Notes under the pieces: generated by a model
What the model saw: the letters and a program-made list of their open reading frames with translations, nothing else
Databases searched by the model: none
What the model was told of the DNA's origin: nothing
In this document: positions 45,298 to 57,794 of the stretch, in pieces
How the letters are laid out: each line of letters begins with the position of its first letter
How positions within the stretch are numbered: the stretch's first letter is position 1
Origin: Raffaelea ambrosiae
Lineage: Eukaryota; Ascomycota; Sordariomycetes; Ophiostomatales; Ophiostomataceae
Reading direction: 5' to 3'
Length of the DNA: 64,000 nt
Assembly: GCA_002778195.1 (NCBI GenBank)
Contig: PCDI01000002.1
Span: 1-64,000, forward strand
Position numbers and translations under genes: made by a program

Positions 45298-48200
45298 GGA
45301 TATCTTTCAGGTACAAACATATTTGCGTATTTCCATCTTGCCTCTTGATTGAGGTTGTGAGTTAATCATTGATCTATATTTATCGGCGCACTGGTTCATA
45401 TTTGGGCTGCATCTCTTATGCTGGCAGAGTGAAGGCTCCACCTGGCGTTTTGAGAGCTGATGGGCATTTACAACAGCAGAACTGGAGACGCGAATGTACC
45501 TACCTTGCTTTTCATAATTGGAATCGGTTGCATATGGGGAATCGGATGCATATGGACTACTTATCAGGTTGGGGCTGTCCCCTAGAAACGCATCTCCCCC
45601 TTTATGGCAAGAAGGCGTGGCGGGATCGACTCACTATGAACATGGGCATTGTCTACATAGCATGCAGTTACCTCTATGTCTCTCGACAGAAAGGGCGGGG
45701 GGAAACAATCCTCAATGGCTGCCCTCCTAACCAACTTGTACCCCAGTTTCACTCACAGTCAGTAAGATACCACAACAGCACATACCGCTGAGAATTCGGT
45801 CCCGGTTGCTTGCTTTTCAAGAGAAGATGAGCGAATTTTACGATAGGTACCCTATCAAATCAGGGACTGCTGGTTGGGAGAGGAGAGTCGTCTCCACATA
45901 TGCACTACCAGGGTATCGTATCCAAGGCAGTGGGTTCACTTCTCCATAACATACACCGTACAATGTGGTGGTAAGATACTGTGGTACTATGGAACTGCGT
46001 GGGACTACCTGTCCTCGACATATTTTTATCAAACTACGAGTGAGCACAACTACATGATAGCTAGCAGACGACAGTGCCGTGGCCGGCTTGGAAGCAGACT
46101 TGCTTGCCAGTGCCATGTGCGGCTCGCGGTATACTATTACAATTCATAAGAGGGACAGGATGCTACCATCGGCTAGCAACCAACAAATATGGCAGTCAAA
46201 CGTTCGCGCCGACTGTCGAGCAGCATTCGTTTTGTGCCAGGAAGTAATGTAGCAGTGGAAGGAGAGCGGTTCATTAACTAGGAGACAAAGAACAGCTGGG
46301 CTCAGAGTGCAGCCTCCACTAGAGCTGTCTTCCACTTTACACGTATTGAGCGCGCCGCCGCTCTATTCCGTATCGCCTTACACCGTAGTTACTATGTACA
46401 TAACTAATAGTAGTAGTTGCAATGACGCTGCTCGAGACAAGGTGTTGCAGTGCAATTTCGCAGCTTAGGCAAATCAACGGCAGTGGCACACCTCCCACGC
46501 CTACTCGTACACCGGTACTGGTGACGGTGGGGTGGCCCAAGCCCCTTTTCCACTTCCTTGCTTCTGCAAGCAGTGTGGGCTTGTGATTTCGGCTCCACCG
46601 GCGGCAGCCGGGACCATTGCACTGGAGCTATGCGGCGCGGCCACCACTGCGGCAAGGTTTACCCATAATGGACATGGCAAGACTCAGCAAAAAACTATTC
46701 GTACATACGAGTAGTAACTACTTAGTCTATCGTATACTACTATAGTATGTAGTAAACGACAACGCTCCGGGCGCCCCTGACAGGCCATTGAAACGAGCAA
46801 CCTCTCTATGAGGAGAGGGGATATACATACGAGTAGTGTGTTTGTGAGGCGATCGTACTACAATGTATAGGACGTGTATCTTACAATACTCGTACATGTA
46901 TCTTACCGCTTAGCTACAAGTTAGGATGTACATCGGGATACATGCAGGGGCTTTTCCAACATTTGTGGGAAGGCCAGTTTCCTAGTAAAGGCGTTTACTA
47001 CTATGTATGTACATACTATGTAGTACGGTGTAATACCAAGATAGTGGCTTCGCCGAGGTACCGTGGCACCGCTTTCTACGGCAGGCGCCGGGCGGATTGA
47101 CATCACTCGTACCAACAGCCCGTTGAAACCACAGCTTAGGCCAGCTTAGTCCGGCCAGCTTACCACAGTAGGAGTAGGAGTAGTATCGTAGTTAGCTACT
47201 CGTACACCATTCTTGCCCCCCTGGAAGTGCCCTGGAACCTAGCGCAGCCACTAAATTAAGCAAGGAACCCTATTCGACACCCAGGTCCCCACAGGAACCC
47301 CAAAAAATTCCTCAAGTGATGACCACTGCTCATTTCCCCACTAGCGCTGCCTGGTTCGCGCTAGCCGTTGCTAGCCATCGATGGTGGGAAAGGGCGCCAT
47401 GGGAGCAGCCGCCCAGACAGCTTTTGTGGTGTTCGCCCGTTCGTTCGTGTTAGGTTGGTTGTTGTTGACCACATGTCTCACATTTTCGTGGCCTGGGCGC
47501 GTCGACCCAGCAGGAGGTAGCAACAGGAGGGTGATCAGTCACCCACAGGTCCTGGTAACTATCACACAGTTCATGCACAGATCTCTCATTCGCAGGCGAA
47601 ATGCCTCGGGGGTCTTAACAAGGGCATGCATGCAGTATCTTGCTGTATACGGTGTAACTAATAAGGAAACGAGCAGGATATTCTAAAACTGATATACATA
47701 CTCGTACTACAAAGTATCTAATAACTTTACACATCCTCAGCTCTGTGAGCTGAGACAGACATAGCTATTGTCTTGGGCCAGTTTCCCACCTGTCTCACGC
47801 ATTGCAAGTACTACTTATGTAAGATATGCTGGGTTTGGCCGTCTCCTGCCTGCCCTGCCTGCCTGTTTGTTACTTGTTTGTTTGTTTGCTTGCTTATTTG
47901 CCTGCATTCCATACGCCCTTTCTCTCCCTGCTTACCCTCGGCCTCTTTCTCCGCCCCTCACGGTCTTTTCCTTTCTTCCTCTTTCGTTTTCTTCTTCCTC
48001 CACCCCCTAGCCAGATGCAGCCTCTACGACAACCCTTGTCTGATGCGGTCTCTCTTTCCGTCAACCCATATTGCACCCAGACTCTTCTCTCACAACCCCC
48101 TGTCGTACTTCTACCCTGGAGGAGCCCAAAGCGCCAACACGTACCCACACCTCCAGACATCTCCCAGTTTCTCGCCCCTATCCCTGTCTGTCCCTTGTTC

Positions 48201-48745
48201 ATAATCTTTCCATCGCCGGCAGTGCTTCCGTCCCCATGTTAAGACCAGACAAGAATCCATTCCCCTTGCCAAAACCATTCAAACCCCATCCAGGCTATTT
48301 GTTCTCCTGTTCCACCTCGCTGCTTTTTTGCCACAAACTCTGTTATCACCATTAAGGCGTATTTCGCTGTAAATCGCATTGCTCAACAAAAACACCAATA
48401 CCGACCGTGGCCATCCTGCTCTGCTCCCTCTACCGTCTCTGTCGCCCCTGGCACCCCTGTGTTTGCCATTGCGCCTGCACGCTGGGGACACCATGGGCCT
48501 CGTCTAGAGCAACACCAGCTGGGTTTCTTACACAGTGCATTGTCCGCTTTTCGACCTTTCGGTCTTTTGCCTGGCTACTGGCGATCCGTCTTTGCATCCC
48601 ACAGGAGCGCCAGGCTCCTTGCTACCGCTCTCATTTGCCCGCAGACTGAGCCTGCGGTCCCGGGAAGCTGGTGGCGTCCCCTAACGCTCCCACCAACTTC
48701 TGTCCGCCTGCCGGCCTCGCATCTGTTGTGCGACTCGCAGCCGCC
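45298..48745. other. 3.4-kb region with recurring ACGAGTA/TACTCGT words, no recognised gene
   Basis: No convincing coding frame. Between about 46390 and 47720 short words such as TACTCGTAC and TACGAGTAG recur on both strands together with TACTATGTAGTA-like inverted words. From about 47830 the plus strand turns strongly pyrimidine-rich (CCTGCC and TTTG repeats), leading into the Cnn_1N gene, so much of 47830-48745 is probably its 5' leader or promoter. Confidence 0.45.
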
Positions 48746-51700
48746 ATGGAGACCGCGCTTGCTGCTACACAGTCTGCGTCGCACGACCGGGTGCAGCGCC
48801 TCTCGACAACACGCGCTTCCTCCCGATCAAGCACCAGCACCGCCTCCGATAACCGCGTGCCACACCAGGCCGCCGACCGTCTGCCGTCAAGCATGTCTCC
48901 CTCACCACAAGTAACACCGCTCTCACAACAACGTACCTCCCACCTCGTCCATCGATTCCAACCCAACTCCAAGGCGCCACAGCGCCTGGCCCTCAACAAT
49001 ACAGACGATGCCTCCGCCCGAACCCACCATGAACCCAATTCAAGAGGCAGTGACCCCAAGCTTGCCACCACCGCAATGTCTGCCTATCTCCAAGAGAAAC
49101 TGGTCCGCGAACGAAGAGTCGAAAACGAACGGAGCGCCAGCCGGATGAGCAATGACGCAGCGCCACCGGCACCCGACATGCGAGCCACTCAAAGCTCCCC
49201 GGTGCGCAGTCCGCACGACAGTGTCCGCCCACGGTCCAGTAGCGGCTACTTGGATGGTGGTAAGAGGAAGGGTGTCAGCTTGAAGGAAATGGAACAGGTA
49301 CGTTGTCAAGCGGTATGAACCGACGAATAGGCTGCCCCCCTGCTGGCTCAAAGACGATTCTAACCTGGGCTGCTATACCCACCCACCCTCTAGACCATGA
49401 CAACTCTCCATAAACAGAACTTCGACCTCAAACTGGAGCTCTACCACCGACGAGAAAAGCAGACAAATCTTGAGAAGCGGTGCGACAATTTGGAGACCGA
49501 AAAGCGCGAATTGGAAGATATCAACGACAAGCTCATGACGGAGCTAGAAATGAGGGACAAGGCCGTCGAGGAAGCCGTATCCATGATCATATCCCTCGAA
49601 GCACGAATGGAGCAGTTGTTACGCGAGCGCGAAATGGTCCAGCAAGTTGAGAAGAACAACATGTTCGCTACAGATGAAACCATCCGCCGTGCTCTCTCCT
49701 CTGCTCTGGGCAATGCCCCGTTCGACGCATCCTCCTTCGGCTTGACACCGACACAGAAACGAAAAGTCGACGATGCGCGGAGCCTCAATCGCATGCCCAG
49801 TTTTGTGTCTGAGAGAAGCGAGAACACGGATAATCTTCGCAACGTTTATCTCAGCGCACGAGGCGGAAACAGCCTCCTGAGCCTGCCTGATGTCGATTTT
49901 CGCGAAGCAGCCAATCGCATGGGCAGCCCGAATTTGAGCGTTCTGAGCGAGAGCTCCTTCCTCAGCATTTATGGAAAGAAAGCCAACCACGCGGACGGTC
50001 CAATCACTCCCGTCCCTCCTGCTCTTCCGCGACATTCTTCGCCTGGCACGGGCACAGACTTGTCTCAAAGCGCTGCCGAGCCGCCGCCTGATATTGAGAT
50101 GGAATCGTCTAATGCCTCCCCGGCAGCAATTATTGCCCATACTCTCGCTGCCACGGCTCCCCCAACGGTCACGACAAGCTCGTCCAGATCCGTGACCTCG
50201 AAATCATCCACCCCAACTAAAAGCCGGTCTGCTTCCCTGGCAAAAGCCAGTCACGGCTCTGCACCGTACATATCGTTGACGGAACTCATCAGTACAAACT
50301 CCCCTCTGCAACGTCTTGAAAGAATGGATACGAATGCCCGTGCTGTTGGGGAGGCTGTACGACACGGTGGCCCAGAAGATCAAGCACCGATTTCCAACTC
50401 TCCTCTGGGGCGACGCTGGCCTCTTGAGGGCGTGGCCGCGAAGCGGGAAGAGAAGCACACCGTCCGGACGATTGTCCCCACAGACTCTTCGTTTTCCGGA
50501 GATCTGAGTAGCCCCAGCAATCTTCCGCCTACACCTGATACTATTTCTACATCGACACTAAGAAGATATAAGAATTCGTTCGACACCCTTTCCCAGGAAA
50601 GAGAAGCTGCGAATGAGAAAAAGCATTTTGCGGTAAAAGGAGTGGACGAATTTCCCTCGGTTGATCTAGACAAGCAGTCGATACTCGACACCTGGGATCC
50701 GAGTAACCTAGTTATGCAGCCGCCCTCTATCACAGCCTTCGACAGCAGACGCCACGACATGGCTATGCAGAACAACTACATTGGCAGTAGGTTGGAAATT
50801 CCTGTCCGCCCTCGCTCTGCCGATGAAACAACGATATCACGCCATGGTCGCAGCAGTGGCTGGGGTGACTCGGACAGTTCTGATGATGACATGGAAATCG
50901 ACGGGAATGATTCGGCCTCCTTGCACGATTTTTGGCTTCGTGAGAGCCTGCGTCCCAGTGATCAGGGTCTCAGCCACACAAATAAGACCAAACTTCAGCA
51001 GCCAGGACGAGTATCCCCTGACCTGTTCCGTTTCCCTAGCACTTCAAATGGATGGGCAACGACGGCAATGTTTGGCACGCTTGGTGGGCATGGCTATCTT
51101 GGAGCCGGTGCGGCGCCACTGGCACAGAAGATGGATGCTCTCGGGGACTCTTTGCCGACTCCCGTCAACGGCACCTCCGGAATTAGCGGCCTGCTTGCCT
51201 CGCCCATTCCATACGGTGTAGGCGGAATGCCCACCGGGCCGCCCCCGCCACCCAACAGACGGTCCAGTTTACATGCTCAGACTGGCTCAACTCGCGAGCT
51301 ATCCGGCTTCAACAGCAGCTCACGGAACACGTCGCGCCATGGGCCCCCAACGCCCATCACTCCCACGATCCCCGGCGGCTCAATGTCCGCCGAAAAACGC
51401 CGCAAGCCACGGATACAGGGTGGTTCTGTAACGACACCTGCCTCAAAAACCATGTCTCACGGTTCCGGCGCTGAAGTGCTTACGCCAGAGTCACAGCCAC
51501 CAATACGGAAGGAACAAACGACGCTGTCGAAGCAACGCCACTACCCACCAACATCGGCTTCGAACAACGCCGCGCCCCGGAGCAGCCGAGTCCTAAGCCT
51601 CTTTCGCCGCTCTGGCTCGCACGAAACAGCGTCCCCTTCGGTGCCAGACATGCCCGTGTCCGCCCCAGCAACCAGCTCGGGATTATTTGAAGCAAATTCG

Positions 51701-52099
51701 AACAAGACGGACCCCATGCCGTTTATTGGTGTCCCTTCCAAGGCACGCCGTGACGAGCTGGATGCTGATGGTGGAGCCAGTGCAACGCCTCCGCCTATTT
51801 TGCGGAATCCAAGAACACATACTTCCGACGGCATGGAGTCACATGCTGGCTGCATCCCGTCTGTGGCTGGTGAAGCAATCGAAGATTTAGCGGCGTATGT
51901 GTCTGCCTCGCCAGCTAGAGATGTGACTGCCTCAACTACTCAGCCCACGCCTTCCATGAAACACACCCAGCCAACTCAGCAGCCCATTTCACACCAAGTC
52001 CAAGGAAACACAGTTGCTGAACCGAGCAGCACGCTCAAGACACGGAAGAAATGGCTCGGCCTGGGGCGGGTAGCCGGTTTGCAGACTCGGACAAGCTAA
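48746..52099 (+). CDS. Cnn_1N-domain spindle-pole/MTOC-associated protein
   Basis: A predicted 1085-aa protein of the microtubule-organising-centre type. Exon 1 is 48746-49297 and exon 2 is 49394-52099. The 96-nt intron joins EMEQ to TMTTLHKQ. The centrosomin N-terminal motif 1 lies right after the join, at about residues 190-265. It reads NFDLKLELYHRRE followed by a coiled coil (LETEKRELEDINDKLMTELE, MIISLEARMEQLL). In fungi proteins with this motif recruit gamma-tubulin complexes to spindle poles or septa. The rest is Ser/Pro/Thr-rich and probably disordered. It includes an acidic patch (DSDSSDDDMEID) and a basic end (KTRKKWLGLGRVAGL). No C-terminal MASC-like domain was recognised. The ATG has a good context (GCCATGG). 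The N-terminal 180 residues are low complexity. Confidence 0.88.
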
Positions 52100-52584
52100 T
52101 GGCTTTGTCCCACGATCATGTACACCGGAAAATGCCCCGCATAAGGTTAAAGAGGACGCACCGCATAGTCGATTGCATCTCACTATGCTGATTCTACTGA
52201 TGCCAATGGTGTTTTTGGTCGTCAATGGGGAAGGAAACGGAACATATTTGCGCACTAACTCCCCTTCCCCCCCCCCCCCCCCCCAAGTAAAAATCTCTGT
52301 GTTCTCTCTATAGTTACCACCAGCCCCCTATGCCCGCCTCATGCATTCTGTTTCGTTTGTTCCGTGTTCATAAGATACCAAGTGCGTTGATATTTTCTTG
52401 TGCAATTCTTTCCTCTCCACAGGTGGTAGATCTTTACACATTCTCCTCAATAGTTAGGTCCTCTCTCGGTTCCCAAGATAGCTCTCAAGCACCACTAGCC
52501 AATCACAGAGATGCATTCGGGTTCTGAGTTAAATCTAGATTAAATTGACAAATATCCTAAAACCACCATAAAACTTGCCGCAAC
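52100..52584. other. 3' intergenic region with C run
   Basis: A run of about 18 C at 52267-52284 ends a C/T-rich piece downstream of the Cnn_1N gene. No gene was seen. Confidence 0.5.
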
Positions 52585-53766
52585 ATGCCCAAGATGACAG
52601 ACTTGATCAACAACATGAAGTCCCCAGGCAAAATGACGGTATCCGAAAGAGAACAGGGCCACTGCTCTTCGACCCAAGGGCCTGGGCCTTCCCATGGGCT
52701 ATGGAATTTCGCGACCCCATCACAACCAAGATCTTCCTTCGCGCTCGTCCCGCCGGCAATTTTTCTGGGAACCGGATTTGAGCCCCTCATTGGCGTCATA
52801 TCACGGTATTTCCATCGCGTCTGTCTCCAGCGAGGATCAAACTTGGCGGCTTTACTTGCTTACAGAATCAATGTTCTCGCTACGGTCGATGGTGTTCCCA
52901 GCATTACTACTTTCGTATGGACAACTCTGAAAGTGTCAGCCTTGAAGAACGGTCGTTGTGCCGCTTTACCCTACTTTACAGCTGCCGTCATCCTACACCA
53001 TGTTCGTCGCACATTGCTTCCCGGACTAGGTGCCTATGTAATCAACCAGCCCGGTGAGGATATGCGGCAAGTTCTAGCGCGCCGAGATGTCTTCCTGGAA
53101 ACCAACTTTGTCTCTGCGCCGTGGTCCGCCGTCCTTCTGAGCAGAATTGGGAAGAGTATCGTCGACGTTGTCGCCGGTTTTTCGGCTTCTCTTCTTCTGG
53201 CTACCGAAGACATCGCATTAATTGATGCAGCGCGCAAGGCTGGGGTAGGAAAGGCTGCCAGCCCAGTTGTGGCTCTGACACTCGTTACGCGGGTTAAAGA
53301 CATTGCCACTGTAGTCTTTCTGATGTGGTTCTTTTCCTGCGTTGAGTATACTATCTCACGCACTTTCAACAGCGCCGCCTTTACCTACGCCTATTGGTCC
53401 CTGCTAGTCAGCGAGGGCATCGTTGGCCGCGCCATCTTCGGTCACATTATTAGGAAGCATGCACTATCGGCGCTTTTTTTCTTCTGTTCGCAGGTTCTTG
53501 TGTATCCAGCTGTCGCCGTTCTTCCACTCATCTGGTCTGCGTGTCTGGGGTGTCGGCGTGGGCAACCTGGACTGTTGTTCTCGATTTTTCTGGCCGGAAT
53601 TGGTATGCATATACTCCTCAGCTACCGTAGCCCTCTCTACATAGCGATAGAGATGAGTGGACTGTTTATTTTTCTGTTCTTTGCTTGCGTGTCTGGTGTT
53701 ATATTGTTCGCAGGTTGCCGGGTGAGCTCTCACCACCGCCATGCTTTCAGGAAGAAAAATGATTAA
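52585..53766 (+). CDS. Hypothetical multi-pass membrane protein, orphan
   Basis: A single open frame of 393 codons with no family I recognise. The N-terminal 50 residues are polar. After them about seven hydrophobic segments of membrane length can be seen, for example FALVPPAIFLGTGFEPLIGV, IATVVFLMWFFSCVEYTI, ALSALFFFCSQVLVYPAVAV and IAIEMSGLFIFLFFACVSGV. The C-terminus is basic (RVSSHHRHAFRKKND). No intron is needed. A different frame over 52694-52930 also gives a plausible piece (DQTWRLYLLTESMFSLRS), so a frameshift or decayed gene is possible. Coding status rests mainly on length and hydrophobic pattern. Confidence 0.5.
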   Translation: MPKMTDLINNMKSPGKMTVSEREQGHCSSTQGPGPSHGLWNFATPSQPRSSFALVPPAIFLGTGFEPLIGVISRYFHRVCLQRGSNLAALLAYRINVLATVDGVPSITTFVWTTLKVSALKNGRCAALPYFTAAVILHHVRRTLLPGLGAYVINQPGEDMRQVLARRDVFLETNFVSAPWSAVLLSRIGKSIVDVVAGFSASLLLATEDIALIDAARKAGVGKAASPVVALTLVTRVKDIATVVFLMWFFSCVEYTISRTFNSAAFTYAYWSLLVSEGIVGRAIFGHIIRKHALSALFFFCSQVLVYPAVAVLPLIWSACLGCRRGQPGLLFSIFLAGIGMHILLSYRSPLYIAIEMSGLFIFLFFACVSGVILFAGCRVSSHHRHAFRKKND

Positions 53767-55544
53767 CTTGTGGATATTATATGGTGGCCGTTGAGCACAT
53801 CCGAATGTACTCTAGGGGAGATGAACGGAATCGTGGTGGTCAGTTGGCAACTGGCAAATGGCCTTACAAGTCTCCCTGATGAATGCTAAAGCAAATGTAT
53901 CCAGCATTGCCAGCAAGGAAGCTGCATGATGTGGCTTAACTAGTTATCATAATAAAGTATGTAACTATGTTTTCCCAACAGTCTGTTTCGGGTTAGTAAA
54001 GTGTCGCAAGCACCTCAAAATTGCAGGCCGAGTCGGCTGCAGTCTGGCAGTTGTCTCAGGAACGCGTTGCTGAGTGTTGGCGCCACGCATGCCGCCAAGA
54101 TAGGCGTATCAGATGGACCACCACAGAAAGAGAGCCCGCATCGGACTTTCGAGTACTATTCCGAATCTGTGTCATGTCTATCTAAGAATCTCGTCAAGTC
54201 AACAATGCGGCGTCGGACACGCGTGACGCCGTTCTGTGGACAACAATTTTCCTGGGTCTCTTCAAGGTTCGTCCGGACATCGTTGACCTGCATCCATCAC
54301 CGATACTAGTATGTGTGACAGCTCATGAACGATCATGGCATCTCCATATGATCCACGGCACATTGAAGGCTCTCCAGGCCAGTGATCCTCTCGCTCTGGC
54401 CGCGCACGGAACTTTTTCTGTAGGTCTGGGTATTTGAAATCTGCGGGACGGTTATATTCAGTGACACAACATTCCTAACCCATCCAGAGTGGATGAATTT
54501 GTTAAATATGTTCTGGACTGGTGTTCATTCATTCAATTCATTCAATGCATTCATTCAGTAGCGAATAGCACCCGATCGACTCTCTCCTCGATACATGATG
54601 ATGTGTACAAAGCTGTATTTCAGGCTTGTCTCTCTTGAGCGTTCCATCCGTCTTATTTCTTGCAAAGTAACAAGGAGCTGACATACGAAAAAATCCGCAG
54701 TTTTCTTCCCAATTTCCCCAAGCTTTCCGCGTATACATCTGGAGTAGAAGGCGGAGAAATAAGTATTGAGGCTACATCTCTCCGCCGAGCACTCACACGA
54801 TGGCATATGACTTATGCGGAGAACATGCAACTTCGCTTCTGGAACTCCTTCCGTTTGCAATTAGGCACACGAATATCTCCCAAGTTTTGCTACTCTTCTC
54901 ACTTCGAATTGCAGGGGCCCGCTCGAAGTCGGAGGAACAACACAAGCTGATTATCAGTCTCCTGGGAGACATCAGTTAAACTTATGCGGCCGCGTCTTTT
55001 TGCTCGTCACATTTGAGAAAACTCTGGGCTCAGACGGAGGTTACAGGTGCTTGAAAAGCAACTTTCGTTGAAATAAAATAATCCTTTATCAACCCCATAC
55101 ACGAAGGTCCTCCCAAGTCGTTGACCAAAGCCTATAGGGTCCGATATATTTCAAAGGGATTTCCATCTTTACTGTGTGCCGGGCTTTCACCTTCTCACGT
55201 AAATTACCCGTTAGTAGAGGTCGAGATCCAATCAATAATATTCGAAGAAGAAATAATTAGCCCAGTGCTCCTCATATAATTACATGGAAACCCTCCAAAA
55301 TCCAAGACTACTCGCAGAAAAGTACAATTCGAGGCAAAACGCCACAACCCCCCCCCGCCGTATAATCAAATGTGAGCCCCAATACTAAAAGCAAAATAAA
55401 ATAAAATAAAATAAAATAAAACCCCGAAGAAGCCCAAATTCACGTATGGAACCTGGACTAAATAAAGAATTTTTACTACGTGAGGTGTTCCTCATACATT
55501 GGTGGTGCTTCCACTTCGGCATTGGCTATGCAAACCGGCCGCTT
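53767..55544. other. 1.8-kb region with two microsatellites, no recognised gene
   Basis: An ATTC/ATTCA repeat lies at about 54532-54557 and an (AAAAT)n repeat at 55393-55420. The frames around 54538-54950 overlap on both strands and have no motif. The right end is the 3' flank of PRM1. Confidence 0.5.
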
Positions 55545-57794
55545 CTAACGCCCGGTATCATCCATGTCCCCATAACTACTTCCCCTCCAATGTCCCTTTT
55601 GCTCTTTCCCCCTGCCACTGTGTACCGTCCGAGAAAATGATGCCACCGATGCAAGTTTCACATCAGGGTCTTTAGCCGCGTGAAAATCATCGGTGGCGCT
55701 TTCTGCCACATTGTCGAACCGAGGAAAAAAAGGAGTGCGTCCGGTTCGTACACTGGCATTGTTTTGGTTGCTGTAGCCAAAATTCTGGACGGTACAGTTA
55801 TTGCTGAGAGTTGTGGCCTGTGGAAAAAAACGTTGACCTCCTTCGGCGCGAGTTCGGTTGGGTAGAATCATACAAGACATAGCCCACACAACGCTGACCA
55901 GAACAACAATGACATAAACAAGAAGAAGACCTGTCGATATCAGTGCCTCTTGCACTAGACTATTGTGAAGTAATGTGACGACTTTTTCCACTGCCGCCGT
56001 AACTTCGTCCGTAGTAACACTGCTTGGACTGGCTAAAAAAGAGGTCAAGCTGCTGTCGTTGGAGATCGAATCTTGAGCCCCGACCGAAAATGTATTATTG
56101 GGGAATAATGGCATAGTGACATGTGCATTGTCGTGAACCCAAGTCAGTCCTTGCTCAACGGCATCAATCTTGAGGCCGATCAAGCATCGCACGATCTCCT
56201 TAACAGTACTCTCGAGGACGGTGCCGTTAAAAGCGTCCGATATGCCTTGGTTTATCTCGTCTGTGAAGACATTGAGTGTGTTGTTAACAGCAGTTGTGGC
56301 GTTCACCACATAGCCCAAAACATCATTGTTGATTTCGTTCTGGAACCCCAAGATGACGCCATTGGCGTCAGTTGCCCATCCAGTGGAGACATCTTCTAGC
56401 GTGGTTACCACATCACCTGCAAAGTTGCTCACTTGTGATGTCAACGCAGGGGCCTGTTTTTTAACAACAGAGAGCAAAATTGCTTGGCAAATGCACGAGA
56501 AAAAACCAGCAAGAGCCAGCGAAAGCACAAACAGCGCAGGAAAGGAAGTAGAATATGCAATTGCCCATCGTGTCAATAACTGACGCTTTCCCGAAAACCG
56601 CGATGCGATCGTGATGCCAGCCCCGGCGGTGTATGGCCTCGATGCGATATACACGACATCCATGGGGTCGTATCCGTGCTGGGCCAATACTCTAGCCCGA
56701 CGTTGCTGGCTGCGGTAACGATGGATTTCCAACCAAGTCATCGGAACGCAAGCCAGCACAGCCAGGATAGCCAGCGTCACAATAAACGCAACTTTGGCGT
56801 GGTCGGCAATTTCAAACAGAGCTTTGAAGAAATCTTCGATGACCGAATTGTCGGAGCAGAATGTGAGTGCCTGCTTCTTAGCTACAGGAAACACAGACGT
56901 GTCAAAACTGTAGGCACCGTACGTCTTGTTGAGGGTGGTTTTGACCAAGTTGAAAGGAATAGAGATGGCATTGCGAGTGAAATTCTCAGCCTGGTCATAG
57001 GTTGGAATGCTTGTGTTGAGTGTTGACAGAGTTTTGACAAAGTCGGTGTCATCCACCTGGATGTTCTTGAGATCGTCAATTCGGCCGGTGATGTTTATGG
57101 TAGGCGGCGTCAAATCCTTTCCAAAGACGCTGGCTGTGTCAGAAATGGCCGAAAATGCACTGTTGATAGTGTCCTGGATGGAAGAGATGTCGCTCGAGAG
57201 GCCATCTGAAATGTCATCAATGGCAGTGTTCATCACCTTGGTCACATCGTCGGCAGCGCCGATTCCAACATCCAGAGTGCCGTGGATAAGAGCCGAGGAT
57301 AAGCAGACATATGTTCCAATGTACATGTTTATGACAAACAAGATGAGTTGCTCAACACCGGTGAGGATCATCATGAGAAGTTCAACCATGCCGTGGACCG
57401 TCTTCGTGATGCCGTCGGCAGCCAGGTTGTTCACGCCAACGGACAGATAGTGGGGCATGGAGGCCATGGCACTGCCAATGTCCTCGACTTTTGTGCATGC
57501 CGCGAGTGCCTGGGTCTCCGCATCACCGATATCGTCATGAAGCCCTCCAACGAGAATAATGACACGCACTAGCACGAGAAGGAGGAGAACCGTCCAGCGG
57601 TTGAACCAAACTTGTGAGAGTCGTGCCCGAAGACCGAGATAAGGAGTGATGCTCCCGGCGGAGTCGTATTGTTGGGTCACAGGTGTGGCGTTGCTGTCTT
57701 GAGTCTTGATGGTCCGCATCTCAAATGATTCGTGGTTGAGCGAACCCGGGAGGCCGGGGTATGGTTGGTCTAATGTCTCTTTTGAGAAGCCCAT
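55545..57794 (-). CDS. prm1: Plasma membrane fusion protein PRM1
   Basis: A single-exon 749-aa protein matching the fungal PRM1 family, which helps fuse plasma membranes during mating and, in filamentous fungi, hyphal or germling fusion. The N-terminus (about 55 residues) is polar, then GSITPYLGLRARLSQVWFNR leads into the first membrane helix (WTVLLLLVLVRVIILVGG). ACTKVEDIGSAMASMPHYLS is a typical family block. Further helices are near ELLMMILTGVEQLILFVINM, KVAFIVTLAILAVLACVPM and SFPALFVLSLALAGFFSCI, with a last one near LLLVYVIVVLVSVVWAMSC. Two large outside loops hold many N-glycosylation sites and conserved Cys. The cytoplasmic tail is Ser/Arg-rich. Length and topology fit the family. Expression during mating or fusion is expected, not shown. 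Confidence 0.93.
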   Translation of the reverse strand: MGFSKETLDQPYPGLPGSLNHESFEMRTIKTQDSNATPVTQQYDSAGSITPYLGLRARLSQVWFNRWTVLLLLVLVRVIILVGGLHDDIGDAETQALAACTKVEDIGSAMASMPHYLSVGVNNLAADGITKTVHGMVELLMMILTGVEQLILFVINMYIGTYVCLSSALIHGTLDVGIGAADDVTKVMNTAIDDISDGLSSDISSIQDTINSAFSAISDTASVFGKDLTPPTINITGRIDDLKNIQVDDTDFVKTLSTLNTSIPTYDQAENFTRNAISIPFNLVKTTLNKTYGAYSFDTSVFPVAKKQALTFCSDNSVIEDFFKALFEIADHAKVAFIVTLAILAVLACVPMTWLEIHRYRSQQRRARVLAQHGYDPMDVVYIASRPYTAGAGITIASRFSGKRQLLTRWAIAYSTSFPALFVLSLALAGFFSCICQAILLSVVKKQAPALTSQVSNFAGDVVTTLEDVSTGWATDANGVILGFQNEINNDVLGYVVNATTAVNNTLNVFTDEINQGISDAFNGTVLESTVKEIVRCLIGLKIDAVEQGLTWVHDNAHVTMPLFPNNTFSVGAQDSISNDSSLTSFLASPSSVTTDEVTAAVEKVVTLLHNSLVQEALISTGLLLVYVIVVLVSVVWAMSCMILPNRTRAEGGQRFFPQATTLSNNCTVQNFGYSNQNNASVRTGRTPFFPRFDNVAESATDDFHAAKDPDVKLASVASFSRTVHSGRGKEQKGHWRGSSYGDMDDTGR

